From Microbacterium sp. LWH3-1.2 (lineage in GTDB: Bacteria; Actinomycetota; Actinomycetes; Actinomycetales; Microbacteriaceae): a stretch of 64,000 bases of DNA. The notes under the pieces were generated by a model. The model was not told the DNA's origin and made no database searches. It saw nothing but the letters and a program-made list of their open reading frames with translations. The stretch covers positions 496,001-560,000 of the forward strand of contig NZ_JBEGIK010000001.1 in the NCBI RefSeq assembly GCF_040675855.1, in the 5' to 3' direction. Each line of letters opens with the position of its first letter. The stretch's first letter is position 1. Of this stretch, positions 25,089 to 33,158 are shown in pieces. Made by a program: the position numbers and the translations under genes.

Positions 25089-25157
25089 CGCGATGTCCTC
25101 TCTCGGAACCGGGCGCGGGCGCCCGCCACGGTCGGCGGGCGCCCGCGAGGCGATGAA

Positions 25158-26204
25158 TTATTCGAACGACAGGTCGATGTACTGGTCGACGTTGTCCTTC
25201 GTCACGACGGGGGCGTCGAGCACCACCCGGTTGGGGATGCTCGGCGTGATGAGGTCGCCCATCGTCTTGCTCTGAGCGATCAGGCGGGCGAGCGCGACGC
25301 CGTCGGCGGCCTGCGTCGACGGGTAGATGACCGTCGCCTTGAGCACCGTGTCGTCGGCCTCGATCGCCTCCATCGCGCTGCGGCTGCCCGCACCGCCCAT
25401 CATGAAGAACTCGTCGCGACCGGCCGAGTCGATCGCCGCCAGGACGCCGACGCCCTGGTCGTCGTCGTGGTTCCAGATGGCATCGATCTTCGGGTTGGCG
25501 GAGAGCAGCTGGGATGCCGCGGCCTCACCGCCGGCGACGGTGAAGTCGGCGGCGACGCGGGCGGAGACTTCCAGGCCGCAGTCCTCGAGTGCGTCCGCGA
25601 ATCCCTCCGACCGGTCCTGCGTCAGCGGCAGCGAGTCGATGCCGGCGATCTCGGCGACGACGGCGTCGGGGTTGTCACCGAGCTGCTCGCAGATGTACGT
25701 GCCGGCGCTCACCCCCATGCCGTAGTTGTCGCCCAGAATCGTCGTGCGCGCAGCGAACGGGCTGGAGAACTCGCGGTCGACGTTGATGACCGGTATGCCG
25801 GCCTCCATCGCGGCGATGGCGGCCTCGGTGAGGGCGGCGCCGTCGGTCGGCAGCAGCACGATCGCGTCGACGCCGTCGTTGACGAAGGTCTCGACCGCGG
25901 CGATCTGGGCGATCGGGTCGTTCGTGCCCTCGGCGACGCGGAGGTCCACGTCGTCGAAGCTGTCGGCAGCCGCTTGGGCGCCCGAGTTGATCGCGCCGAG
26001 CCAGCCGTGGTCGGCGGCGGGGCCCGAGAAGCCGATGACGACCGTGTCGCCCGACTCGGCGTTCTCCTCCGACGTCGTTCCCTGGTCAGTGACGTCGTCC
26101 TCGTCCGCGCCGGTGCCGGTGCAGCCGGCGAGAAGTCCGACGGCCGCGACGACGGCGGTTCCGGTCAGCAGCAGCCGTGTGCGCACCTTCAGGTGTGAGC
26201 GCAT
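25158..26204 (-). CDS. Sugar ABC transporter solute-binding lipoprotein (RbsB-like)
   Basis: A 348-residue exported lipoprotein with lipobox LLAGC (Cys28) and a peripla_BP_4 fold: TVVIGFSGPAADHGWLGAIN, DAIVLLPTDGAALTEAAIAA, AGIPVINVDREFSSP and IWNHDDDQGVGVLAAI. This is the ligand-capturing component of an RbsABC-type importer; the ATPase (26456) and permease (27973) genes are encoded divergently. AAGGAGGAAAGA gives a very strong ribosome-binding site before ATG 26204, suggesting the high expression usual for binding proteins. The sugar cannot be inferred. Confidence 0.9.
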   Translation of the reverse strand: MRSHLKVRTRLLLTGTAVVAAVGLLAGCTGTGADEDDVTDQGTTSEENAESGDTVVIGFSGPAADHGWLGAINSGAQAAADSFDDVDLRVAEGTNDPIAQIAAVETFVNDGVDAIVLLPTDGAALTEAAIAAMEAGIPVINVDREFSSPFAARTTILGDNYGMGVSAGTYICEQLGDNPDAVVAEIAGIDSLPLTQDRSEGFADALEDCGLEVSARVAADFTVAGGEAAASQLLSANPKIDAIWNHDDDQGVGVLAAIDSAGRDEFFMMGGAGSRSAMEAIEADDTVLKATVIYPSTQAADGVALARLIAQSKTMGDLITPSIPNRVVLDAPVVTKDNVDQYIDLSFE

Positions 26205-26320
26205 TCTTTCCTCCTTGAAATGTGATGCAGTGCGGCAGCGCACGGGGCGAGCTCCGAAGCAACGGCGCACGGCGTCCACGCTGACGGCCTCACGGTAGCA
26301 GGCGCACCGTGGATGCGACA

Positions 26321-26353
26321 GCTTTTGCATTAGTTGCGGCAAAAGCGTTTTCA
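26321..26353. promoter_or_regulatory. Inverted repeat between divergent sugar-transport genes
   Basis: GCTTTTGC (26321-26328) and its exact complement GCAAAAGC (26339-26346) are spaced by ten bases, and the overlapping CAAAAGCGTTTTCA (26340-26353) resembles a LacI/catabolite-type operator. The site lies 118 bases upstream of the binding-protein start and about 100 bases upstream of the ATPase start. The ROK regulator 29119-30306 is the likely binder (inference). Confidence 0.5.
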
Positions 26354-26420
26354 CGAAACCTTCGCTCGCACAGAAGAAACGAGCATGACGTCTCCGCCGC
26401 AACTGCGGGCGAACGTGTCA

Positions 26421-26455
26421 TCGACGTGCTTCTGCACGCATGTTATGTTCATGCC
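26421..26455 (+). promoter_or_regulatory. Candidate leaderless promoter of the sugar ABC operon
   Basis: TCGACG (26421-26426) and TATGTT (26444-26449) are 17 bases apart, and the GTG start of the ATPase gene follows seven bases after the -10 box. Transcription would therefore begin at or next to the start codon; no ribosome-binding site is present, consistent with a leaderless message. Confidence 0.5.
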
Positions 26456-27976
26456 GTGATCAAAGACGACCATGGATCGGCATTACTCGTCGTCGAGGGT
26501 GTGACGAAATCGTTCGCGGGAGTCCGGGCGCTGCGGGGTGTCGACCTCGACGTGCGCGCCGGCGAGGTGCACTGCATCCTCGGGCAGAACGGTGCCGGAA
26601 AGTCGACGCTCATCAAGACGCTCGCCGGCGTCCACCGTCCCGACGAGGGCGTGATCTCCTGGCTCGGCGAGCAGGTCGAGATCTCCAACCCTGAAGCCGC
26701 GATCGAACTGGGCATCGCGACGATGTACCAGGAGTTGGATGTCGTGGACGGTCTGACGATCGCCGAGAACATCTTCCTGGGCCACGAGCTCTCACGCGGC
26801 GGCTTCACCAAGCGCTCGGAGGCCGCCCGGCAGACGCGCGAGCTGCTGCGCAGGCTCGGGCACGCCAAGCTGTCGCCGCACGCCGAGGTCGGAACGCTCA
26901 GTGCTGCCAACAAGCAGATCGTGAGCATGGCGCGCGCCCTCTCGCACGACATCAAGCTGATCATCATGGACGAGCCCTCCGCGGTGCTCGACACCGAAGA
27001 GGTGAAGAATCTCTTCCACGTCGTCAGGGAGCTGACCGCGTCGGGCATCGCTGTCGTGTACATCACGCATCGCCTGGAAGAGATCCGCCAGATCGGCGAC
27101 CGCATCACGGTCCTGAAGGACGGCAGGTCGATGGCGAGCGGCATCCCCGTCTCGGGCACGCCGACCGCGGAGCTGATCAAGCTCATGACCGGTCGTGAAG
27201 TCGCGAACGTCTTCCCGGCCCCCGCCCCGGTCCCGGCCGACGCCCCGGTCGTGCTCGAGGTGGAGGACCTGGCGCTGTCCGGCGTCTTCGAGGACGTGTC
27301 GTTCTCGGTTCGCGCCGGTGAGATCGTGGGGCTCGCGGGTCTCGTCGGATCGGGACGCTCCGAGATCCTCGAGACCATCTACGGAGCACGCCGCTCGACG
27401 AACGGCACGGTGAATGTCACCGGTGCCCAGCTCCGCCGCGGATCGGTCGTCGCGGCGGTGAATGCGGGAATCGGCCTCTCGCCGGAAGAGCGCAAGAGCC
27501 AGGGGCTGGTGCTCGATGAACCGGTCTACTTCAACGTCACGCTCGCATCGATGAGGCGGTTCGCGAGGGCAGGATTCCTCGACGAGCGCCGCGCACGGAC
27601 TGCGGCCCGCGCACAGATCGAGTCGCTCGAGCTGCGCCCCGCCGACCCCGACCGTCCCACGATCACGCTCTCAGGCGGAAATCAGCAGAAGATCCTGCTC
27701 GCGCGCTGGCTCGTGCACGGCACGAAGGTGCTGCTGCTCGACGAACCGACGCGAGGCGTCGACGTCGGCGCGCGCGCCGAGATCTACGCTCTCATCCGCG
27801 AGCTCGCCGCAGCGGGGAACGCCATCGTGGTGGTCTCGAGCGAGATCGAGGAGGTGCTCGGTCTCGCCGACACCGTCCTCGTCGTCGCCGACGGCCGCAT
27901 CCTCGACACCCGCCCTGCCTCCCAGATCGATGAGCACGGTGTGCTCGACCTCGTCATGAAAGGAACCGCCGCGTGA
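26456..27976 (+). CDS. Sugar ABC transporter ATPase, duplicated (RbsA-like)
   Basis: A 506-residue protein with two fused nucleotide-binding domains. The first has Walker A GQNGAGKSTLIKTLAG, a degenerate signature LSAANKQIVSMARAL and Walker B IIMDEPSAVLDTEE. The second has the usual reduced Walker A GLVGSGRSEILE, the full signature LSGGNQQKILLARWL and Walker B LLLDEPTRGVDVGA. This asymmetry is normal for RbsA/MglA proteins. It starts at GTG 26456 without a ribosome-binding site (see the promoter entry) and overlaps the permease gene by four bases (GTGA). Confidence 0.92.
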   Translation: MIKDDHGSALLVVEGVTKSFAGVRALRGVDLDVRAGEVHCILGQNGAGKSTLIKTLAGVHRPDEGVISWLGEQVEISNPEAAIELGIATMYQELDVVDGLTIAENIFLGHELSRGGFTKRSEAARQTRELLRRLGHAKLSPHAEVGTLSAANKQIVSMARALSHDIKLIIMDEPSAVLDTEEVKNLFHVVRELTASGIAVVYITHRLEEIRQIGDRITVLKDGRSMASGIPVSGTPTAELIKLMTGREVANVFPAPAPVPADAPVVLEVEDLALSGVFEDVSFSVRAGEIVGLAGLVGSGRSEILETIYGARRSTNGTVNVTGAQLRRGSVVAAVNAGIGLSPEERKSQGLVLDEPVYFNVTLASMRRFARAGFLDERRARTAARAQIESLELRPADPDRPTITLSGGNQQKILLARWLVHGTKVLLLDEPTRGVDVGARAEIYALIRELAAAGNAIVVVSSEIEEVLGLADTVLVVADGRILDTRPASQIDEHGVLDLVMKGTAA

Positions 27977-29034
27977 CTGAGCAGACCACTGGGACCGCAG
28001 GAGTCCCCACCGCCAGCGAGGCGCCGCCGCCCGCGGGCGAACCGGAGACCACCCGGAGATCCGGCCTGCGCCGCGTGCTCTCGGGGTCGGTCGGACGCAA
28101 CCTCGGTCTCGTCGTCGCACTGCTGCTGCTCGTGATCGTGGGTGCGGTCACCGCGCCCGACACCTTCTTGAGCGTGAGCAACACGCTCACGATCCTGCGC
28201 CAGGCGTCGATCCTCGGTGTCGTGGCCATCGGCATGACCCTCGTCATCACCGCGGGCGGCATCGACCTGTCTGTCGGCTCGGTCCTCGGTCTCGCGTCGG
28301 TCGTCGCGACGCTGGCCGCCATCCAGGATCTCTCCGATCAGATCCACTGGGTCCTCATGATCGTGATCGCACTGCTCGTCGGCGTCGCGGCCGGGCTGAT
28401 CAACGGCATCGTGATCGCGTACGGCAAGGTCGTCGCCTTCATGGCGACGCTGGCGATGCTGATCGCCGCCCGCGGACTGGCCGAGGTCCTGGCGGAGCGT
28501 CGCACGCTCCAGGTGAAGGACCGCGACTTCATCCAGTTCTTGAACCTCGACATCATCGGGGTCGACATCCTCATCTGGATCTTCGCGATCGTCGCCGCGA
28601 TCGGCTGGGTCGTGCTCAACCGCACCACGTTCGGCCGCCGCACCGTCGCGATCGGCGGCAACCGCGAGGCCGCTCGCCTGGCGGGGATCAACGTCAAGCG
28701 GCACACCATGTGGCTCTACGCGATCTCGGGGCTGTGCGCCGGCATCGCCGCGATCATGTACCTCGGCCGCACGACAGCCGGCACCTCCACGCACGGCACG
28801 CTTCTCGAGCTCGACGCGATCGCAGCCGTCGTCGTCGGCGGCACGCTGCTCGTCGGCGGTCGAGGAACCATCACGGGGACCGTGTTCGGCGTCCTCATCT
28901 TCACGACGCTGACCAACGTGTTCGTGCAGAACAACCTGAACTCGTCGATCCAGGCCGTCGTCAAGGGCGTCATCATCGTCATCGCGGTGCTCCTGCAGCA
29001 GCGCTTCGCCAGGCCAACGGGTCGCGCGACGTGA
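27973..29034 (+). CDS. Sugar ABC transporter permease (RbsC-like)
   Basis: A 353-residue integral membrane subunit with about ten hydrophobic segments. Family landmarks are GMTLVITAGGIDLSVGSVLG near residue 85 and the cytoplasmic coupling motif TVAIGGNREAARLAGINVKR near 220. The N-terminal 45 residues are a soluble Thr/Pro-rich extension. Translation is coupled to the ATPase gene by a four-base overlap, and a hairpin terminator follows immediately (29037-29056). Confidence 0.92.
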   Translation: MTEQTTGTAGVPTASEAPPPAGEPETTRRSGLRRVLSGSVGRNLGLVVALLLLVIVGAVTAPDTFLSVSNTLTILRQASILGVVAIGMTLVITAGGIDLSVGSVLGLASVVATLAAIQDLSDQIHWVLMIVIALLVGVAAGLINGIVIAYGKVVAFMATLAMLIAARGLAEVLAERRTLQVKDRDFIQFLNLDIIGVDILIWIFAIVAAIGWVVLNRTTFGRRTVAIGGNREAARLAGINVKRHTMWLYAISGLCAGIAAIMYLGRTTAGTSTHGTLLELDAIAAVVVGGTLLVGGRGTITGTVFGVLIFTTLTNVFVQNNLNSSIQAVVKGVIIVIAVLLQQRFARPTGRAT

Positions 29035-29036
29035 GC

Positions 29037-29056
29037 GCCCCGGCCGTCGCCGGGGC
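29037..29056 (+). terminator. Hairpin terminator after sugar ABC permease
   Basis: GCCCCGGC and GCCGGGGC form a perfect 8-bp stem with a four-base CGTC loop, three bases after the permease stop. It separates the transport genes from the ROK regulator. Confidence 0.7.
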
Positions 29057-29118
29057 GTGGCATCCGTCGGCTCCCCGCCCGCGGTCGGGCGACCTCCCTG
29101 CAACTGATTGACTGAGTC

Positions 29119-30306
29119 GTGGTCACTCTCTCCCCCGAATCGGCGGCTGCTGCCGGAACCGGCGCGATGGAGCTGTTCCAGCTGCTGCGGGACGGCGTTC
29201 CGCGCACGCGCGCACAGCTGGCGAAGTCGACCGGGCTCTCCCGGTCGACCATCGCCGCGCGCGTCGAGGAGCTCATGCGGATGGGACTCATCATGCCGGT
29301 GGCGGATGCCGCCTCCACCGGCGGGCGGCCCCCTTCGCAGTTCGCGCTCAATCCGAGCGCGCGGGTCGTGCTCGCCGTCGACATCGGCGCATCGCACGCC
29401 ACCGTCGCCGTGATGGACCTCACGGGCGCGATCCTGTCGGCCCGCACCGAGTCCCTCGCCGTCGCGGACGGGCCCGAGCGGGTGCTCACGTGGGTGATCG
29501 ACGCGGCGGGCACGATCCTCGAGGAGGCCGGCCGGGACATCCGCTCGCTGGTGGCGATCGGCATCGGGGTGCCCGGTCCCGTGGAGCACTCGACCGGGCA
29601 GCCGGTCAACCCGCCGATCATGCCGGGGTGGAACCGGTTCGACGTGCCCGGGTGGGTCCAGCAGCACCTGCAGGTGCCGGTCCTGGTCGACAACGACGTC
29701 AACATCATGGCGCTCGGCGAGCGTGCGACCGCGTGGCCGAGGGCGGCGCACCTCATGTTCGTCAAGGTCGCGACGGGGATCGGCGCCGGTGTCATCTCGG
29801 GTGGTGAGCTGCAGCGGGGCGCTCAGGGCGTCGCCGGCGACATCGGGCACGTGCGAGTGGCGCGCGCCTCGGCGGTCGTGTGCCACTGCGGCAATCAGGG
29901 ATGTCTCGAGGCCATCGCGTCCGGGCCCGCCATCGCCCGCGCACTGCGCGCCCAGGGTGTGGAAGCAGAGAACGGTGACGACGTCGTGGCGCTGGTGCAC
30001 CGGGGCAATCTCGACGCGATCCAGGCGGTGCGCCAGGCCGGCCGCGACATCGGCGAGGTGCTGACGACGTGCGTGAGCCTCATGAACCCGTCGGTCATCG
30101 CCATGGGCGGCTCGATGTCACGCGTCGGGGAGCATCTCATCGCGGGTGTCCGCGAGGTCGTCTACACGCGGTCGATGCCACTGGCCACCGAGCACCTCGC
30201 CATCGTGCCGTCGGCGGCGGCCGAGAACGCGGCCGTCATCGGGGCCGGGATGCTGGCGATCGAGCACGCCCTCTCGCCCGAGGCCTTCCACTCGCTCGCC
30301 GGCTGA
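29119..30306 (+). CDS. ROK-family transcriptional regulator
   Basis: A 395-residue regulator with GTG start. An N-terminal MarR-like winged helix (LFQLLRDGVPRTRAQLAKST, GLSRSTIAARVEELMRMGL) precedes a ROK sugar-kinase-like domain that starts VVLAVDIGASHATVAVMDL. The glycine-rich IGIGVPGPVEHSTG and the ROK zinc motif CHCGNQGCLEAIASG are present. These proteins repress sugar operons and release DNA on binding sugar. Its place directly after the ABC genes makes it the likely controller of the 23.9-32.7 kb cassette. Confidence 0.9.
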   Translation: MVTLSPESAAAAGTGAMELFQLLRDGVPRTRAQLAKSTGLSRSTIAARVEELMRMGLIMPVADAASTGGRPPSQFALNPSARVVLAVDIGASHATVAVMDLTGAILSARTESLAVADGPERVLTWVIDAAGTILEEAGRDIRSLVAIGIGVPGPVEHSTGQPVNPPIMPGWNRFDVPGWVQQHLQVPVLVDNDVNIMALGERATAWPRAAHLMFVKVATGIGAGVISGGELQRGAQGVAGDIGHVRVARASAVVCHCGNQGCLEAIASGPAIARALRAQGVEAENGDDVVALVHRGNLDAIQAVRQAGRDIGEVLTTCVSLMNPSVIAMGGSMSRVGEHLIAGVREVVYTRSMPLATEHLAIVPSAAAENAAVIGAGMLAIEHALSPEAFHSLAG

Positions 30307-30323
30307 CCGCTCGACGCGCCGCG

Positions 30324-30908
30324 TCAGCGAGGCTCGAGTCCCGCGGCGCGGTAGATCTCGTCGACGACACGCATCGTGCCGACCCCGCGCCGGGCGTCGA
30401 GGATGCTGGGAGAGCCATCCGCCAGCACGGCGACGAGGTGCTCCACCTGGCGCGCGTAGCTGTTCTCGCCCTCGGCGGCCTTCTCCTCCAGAAGAGGCTC
30501 ATCGCCCGCGGTGACGCGCAGCGCGGCTCCCCACTGCGGCACGACGAATGCCCGCCGACCCGTCGCGGCAGCGGCGTCGGCGATGGCTGACGCGGTCGTG
30601 CCGTTCACCGACAGCGGCTTCTCGCAGAGGACGTGCTTCCCCGCTCGCAGGGCACGTATCGCCCACTGGGCGTGGGTGATCGGCGGGAGTGCGAGATACA
30701 CGAGGTCGATGTCGGGATCCGACAGGATCGTCTCGTAATCACCGTGCTTCGGCAGTTCCAGCCGCTCGGCGAAGGCTCGAGCGCGCTCAGGGTCCCGTGC
30801 GCCGATCGCGACGACACGAACACCGTCCACATCGCGGGCGGGCTCCACCATGGCCCTTTCCGCGATGCCGCCGGCGCCCAGAATGCCGATGCGGAGTTCC
30901 GAAGCCAT
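30324..30908 (-). pseudogene. Gfo/Idh/MocA oxidoreductase with in-frame internal deletion
   Basis: Only 194 residues against the usual 330 or so. The N-terminal Rossmann domain is intact (RIGILGAGGIAERAM, EKP at residues 96-98 in KHVLCEKPLSVNGT), and the family C-terminal end is intact (NSYARQVEHLVAVLADGSPS, then LDARRGVGTMRVVDEIYRAA). Around residues 120-130 the sequence jumps from TGRRAFVVP to QWGAALRV, so most of the catalytic alpha/beta domain, including the lysine-histidine active-site region, is absent. The frame stays open, so a product may be made but is unlikely to be an active dehydrogenase. It lies three bases after the ThuA gene in the same operon. Confidence 0.8.
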
Positions 30909-30911
30909 GAT

Positions 30912-31586
30912 TCAGCCCTCGCGGTTGTAGTAGGGCCAGGGCAGGAACCGGCGCTCGCCGCGGCGATCGGGACCCTCGAGCGACACCTCACCGGTCGCCG
31001 CCCACTCCACACCGCGCGGGAACATGCTGATGAACTCGATCCGCCGGAAGGTGTCGATGTCGTGGCCGATGGTGACGCCGGTGAGGATGTCGTCGCCAGT
31101 GACGGACCAGCGCGCGCCGATGCCGTCGGTGATGGGATGCCGCGGATCGACCGTGTCGAGCTGCGCCTCACCCCACGGCCGGGGCCGGAGACCGCCCGCC
31201 ACGGTGAGCCGCGAGCCGCGCATGACGTTGCACTCCTCCGGGTAGCCCCAGTCGTCCTCCTGCGCGGCAGAGCCGTGCAACCAGACGATGCCCTTGCCGT
31301 CGTCGTGGACGAACTTCAGGAGCGCGGCATCCGTCTCCGGGCCGAATCCGATCGCCTTGTCGAAGTAGCCGTCGCGACCCTCGAACTCGACGATGACGGC
31401 GTCGTACTTGTCGATCACCTCTGCTCCGAGCCCGCGCGGGTCTTCGACGACCCGTACCCGGAAGCGCCCGGTGTCTTCGAGCAGCGTCGTGAGCCACTGG
31501 TTGTGCAGCCGGAAGCTGCGGAACTCGTTGTCGTGCTCACGGGTCATGTGACCCGAGAGGATGAGCACGTTCAGCACGTCGGTCAT
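30912..31586 (-). CDS. ThuA-domain protein
   Basis: A 224-residue cytosolic protein of the ThuA family, which has a class I glutamine amidotransferase-like fold. Visible motifs are NVLILSGHMTREHDNEFRSF at the N-terminus, YDAVIVEFEGRDGYF, the IVWLHGSAAQEDDWGYPEEC turn and HPITDGI toward the end. ThuA proteins accompany sugar dehydrogenases and isomerases in glycoside and keto-sugar catabolism; their exact reaction is unsettled. It sits between a sugar isomerase gene and the deleted Gfo/Idh gene on one transcript. Confidence 0.85.
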   Translation of the reverse strand: MTDVLNVLILSGHMTREHDNEFRSFRLHNQWLTTLLEDTGRFRVRVVEDPRGLGAEVIDKYDAVIVEFEGRDGYFDKAIGFGPETDAALLKFVHDDGKGIVWLHGSAAQEDDWGYPEECNVMRGSRLTVAGGLRPRPWGEAQLDTVDPRHPITDGIGARWSVTGDDILTGVTIGHDIDTFRRIEFISMFPRGVEWAATGEVSLEGPDRRGERRFLPWPYYNREG

Positions 31587-31664
31587 CGGGGGGCCTCCCT
31601 CGCGTCGGTGATTCCGGGCACGCCGGACACCGGCCCGACGGGCCGGTGAGGGCGCGGCGCGCGG

Positions 31665-32672
31665 CTAGTCGGTCTTGGTCGAGAAGGCGGCGTCGAACGC
31701 TGCGGCGGGGGGTGTGATCGCGTTGAGCTTGCGCACGAACTCGATCGCCTCAGGCGCGCCGTCGAGGCGGTCCATGCCGGCGTCCTCCCACTCGATCGAG
31801 GTGGGTCCGTCGTAGCCGATCGCGTTGAGCGCGCGGAACAGCGGCTCCCACGGCACGGCGCCGTGCCCGGTCGAGACGAACGTCCAGCCGCGACGCGGGT
31901 TCGCCCAGGGCAGGTGCGATCCGAGCACGCCGTTGCGTCCGTCGAGGTTGGTGATCGACTCCTTCACGTGCACGTGGAAGATGTGGTCCGCGAAGTCCAG
32001 GACGAACGCCACGGGATCCAGCTGCTGCCACATGAAGTGCGACGGGTCGAAGTTCAGGCCGAAGCTCTCGCGGTGCCCGATCGCCTCCAGGGTGGCCTTG
32101 GCGGTCCAGTAGTCGTACGCGATCTCGCTCGGGTGCACCTCCAGGCCGAACCGCACGCCGACCTCCTCGAAGACGTCGAGGATCGGGTTCCACCGGTCGG
32201 CGAAATCCTGGTATCCGGCGGCGATCCACTCGTCGGACGCCGGCGGGAACATCGCGACCGCCTTCCAGATGGACGAGCCTGTGAAGCCGTTCACCGTCTT
32301 GACGCCCAGCTTCGCGGCGAAACGGGCCGTGTTCTTCATGTCCTCCGCGGCCCGCTGACGCACCCCCTCGGGCTCACCGTCGCCCCACACCCTGGCCGGC
32401 AGGATGTCCTTGTGCCGCACGTCGATCGGGTCGTCGCACACCGCCTGCCCGGTGAGGTGGTTCGAGATGGCCCACACCTTCAGGCCGTTGCGCTCGAGGA
32501 TGTCCTTGCGGGACTGCACGTACTCCGCATCGTCCCACCGGGACACGTCGATATGGTCGCCCCAGCAGGCGATCTCGAGGCCGTCGAAGCCCCATTCGCC
32601 GGCGAGCCGTGCGACTTCTTCGAACGGCAGATCGGCCCACTGGCCCGTGAAGAGGGTGATCGGACGAGGCAT
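31665..32672 (-). CDS. Sugar phosphate isomerase/epimerase (TIM-barrel, xylose-isomerase-like)
   Basis: A 335-residue AP-endonuclease-2/xylose-isomerase-like TIM barrel. Metal-site residues are visible in [16 protein letters not shown] (Glu and His), [21 protein letters not shown] and [14 protein letters not shown]. The N-terminus, [20 protein letters not shown], and [17 protein letters not shown] are typical of keto-sugar isomerases found with Gfo/Idh and ThuA genes. GAAGGAGCTTCG is a strong ribosome-binding site before ATG 32672. It is the first intact gene of the minus-strand three-gene unit. Confidence 0.88.
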   Translation of the reverse strand: MPRPITLFTGQWADLPFEEVARLAGEWGFDGLEIACWGDHIDVSRWDDAEYVQSRKDILERNGLKVWAISNHLTGQAVCDDPIDVRHKDILPARVWGDGEPEGVRQRAAEDMKNTARFAAKLGVKTVNGFTGSSIWKAVAMFPPASDEWIAAGYQDFADRWNPILDVFEEVGVRFGLEVHPSEIAYDYWTAKATLEAIGHRESFGLNFDPSHFMWQQLDPVAFVLDFADHIFHVHVKESITNLDGRNGVLGSHLPWANPRRGWTFVSTGHGAVPWEPLFRALNAIGYDGPTSIEWEDAGMDRLDGAPEAIEFVRKLNAITPPAAAFDAAFSTKTD

Positions 32673-32733
32673 CGAAGCTCCTTCGCTTTGTTGTTGCTAT
32701 AAACCTATCCGCCTGCGCTGGCGGAGCAACCGG

Positions 32734-32826
32734 TCATCTGCCGGCGGAGACCGGCGCACCCACCGGCACCCAGGACGACTCGTTCGCCGAGCTCTCCTCG
32801 ACGGCGGCGAGCACGCGCTGCAGCAG
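32734..32826 (-). pseudogene. C-terminal tail of a Gfo/Idh/MocA oxidoreductase
   Basis: The minus strand encodes LLQRVLAAVEESSANESSWV followed by PVGAPVSAGR and a stop at 32734. This closely parallels the end of the intact dehydrogenase 23895-25088 (IQRVLDAVERSSNNGSAWTP). Everything upstream of the tail is missing and is replaced at about 32820-32830 by a LysR gene fragment on the opposite strand. Confidence 0.65.
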
Positions 32827-33133
32827 CTCGGGATCGAGCCCCACATCGAGGCCGTCGTCGAGAGCTTCCTTGCGCTGCCGCATTTCATCGCGGGCACCGA
32901 TCGCCTCGGCCTGATCCAGGCGGGCTGGCCCACGTCTGGCCCACGTCGCCGAATCCGTGGCGGGAGTGCGCACGTTGAAGGCGCCCTTCGACGCCACACC
33001 CGTCGTGAACGCGCTGTGGTGGCATCCCGTGCACGGCCGCGACCCCGAGCATGCGTGGATGCGCGGCATCTTCGAGCAGGCCGCAGCATCCGTGTCGGAT
33101 AGTTCGCCGTCTCATGCGAGGCGTCCGGTCTGA
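32821..33133 (+). pseudogene. LysR-family regulator remnant, C-terminal half, two frameshifts
   Basis: The plus strand reads QLGIEPHIEAVVESFLALPH and FIAGTDRLGLIQ, then continues in shifted frames as LAHVAESVAGVRTLKAPFDA and TPVVNALWWHPVHGRDPEHA, ending at TGA 33131-33133. This is the effector-domain C-terminus of a LysR regulator of the same type as 48319-49239 (LWWHPSHDSDPVHAW). Two single-base losses, near 32921-32924 and at 32934, would account for the frame changes. The DNA-binding N-terminal half is absent. Confidence 0.75.
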
Positions 33134-33158
33134 CCACGTGGCCCGGGCGACACCGGCC

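Noticed and set aside
32404..33102. Full-length plus-strand gene covering the LysR remnant
   Set aside because: The upstream two-thirds of the frame is antisense to the sugar isomerase gene and shows no LysR DNA-binding domain.
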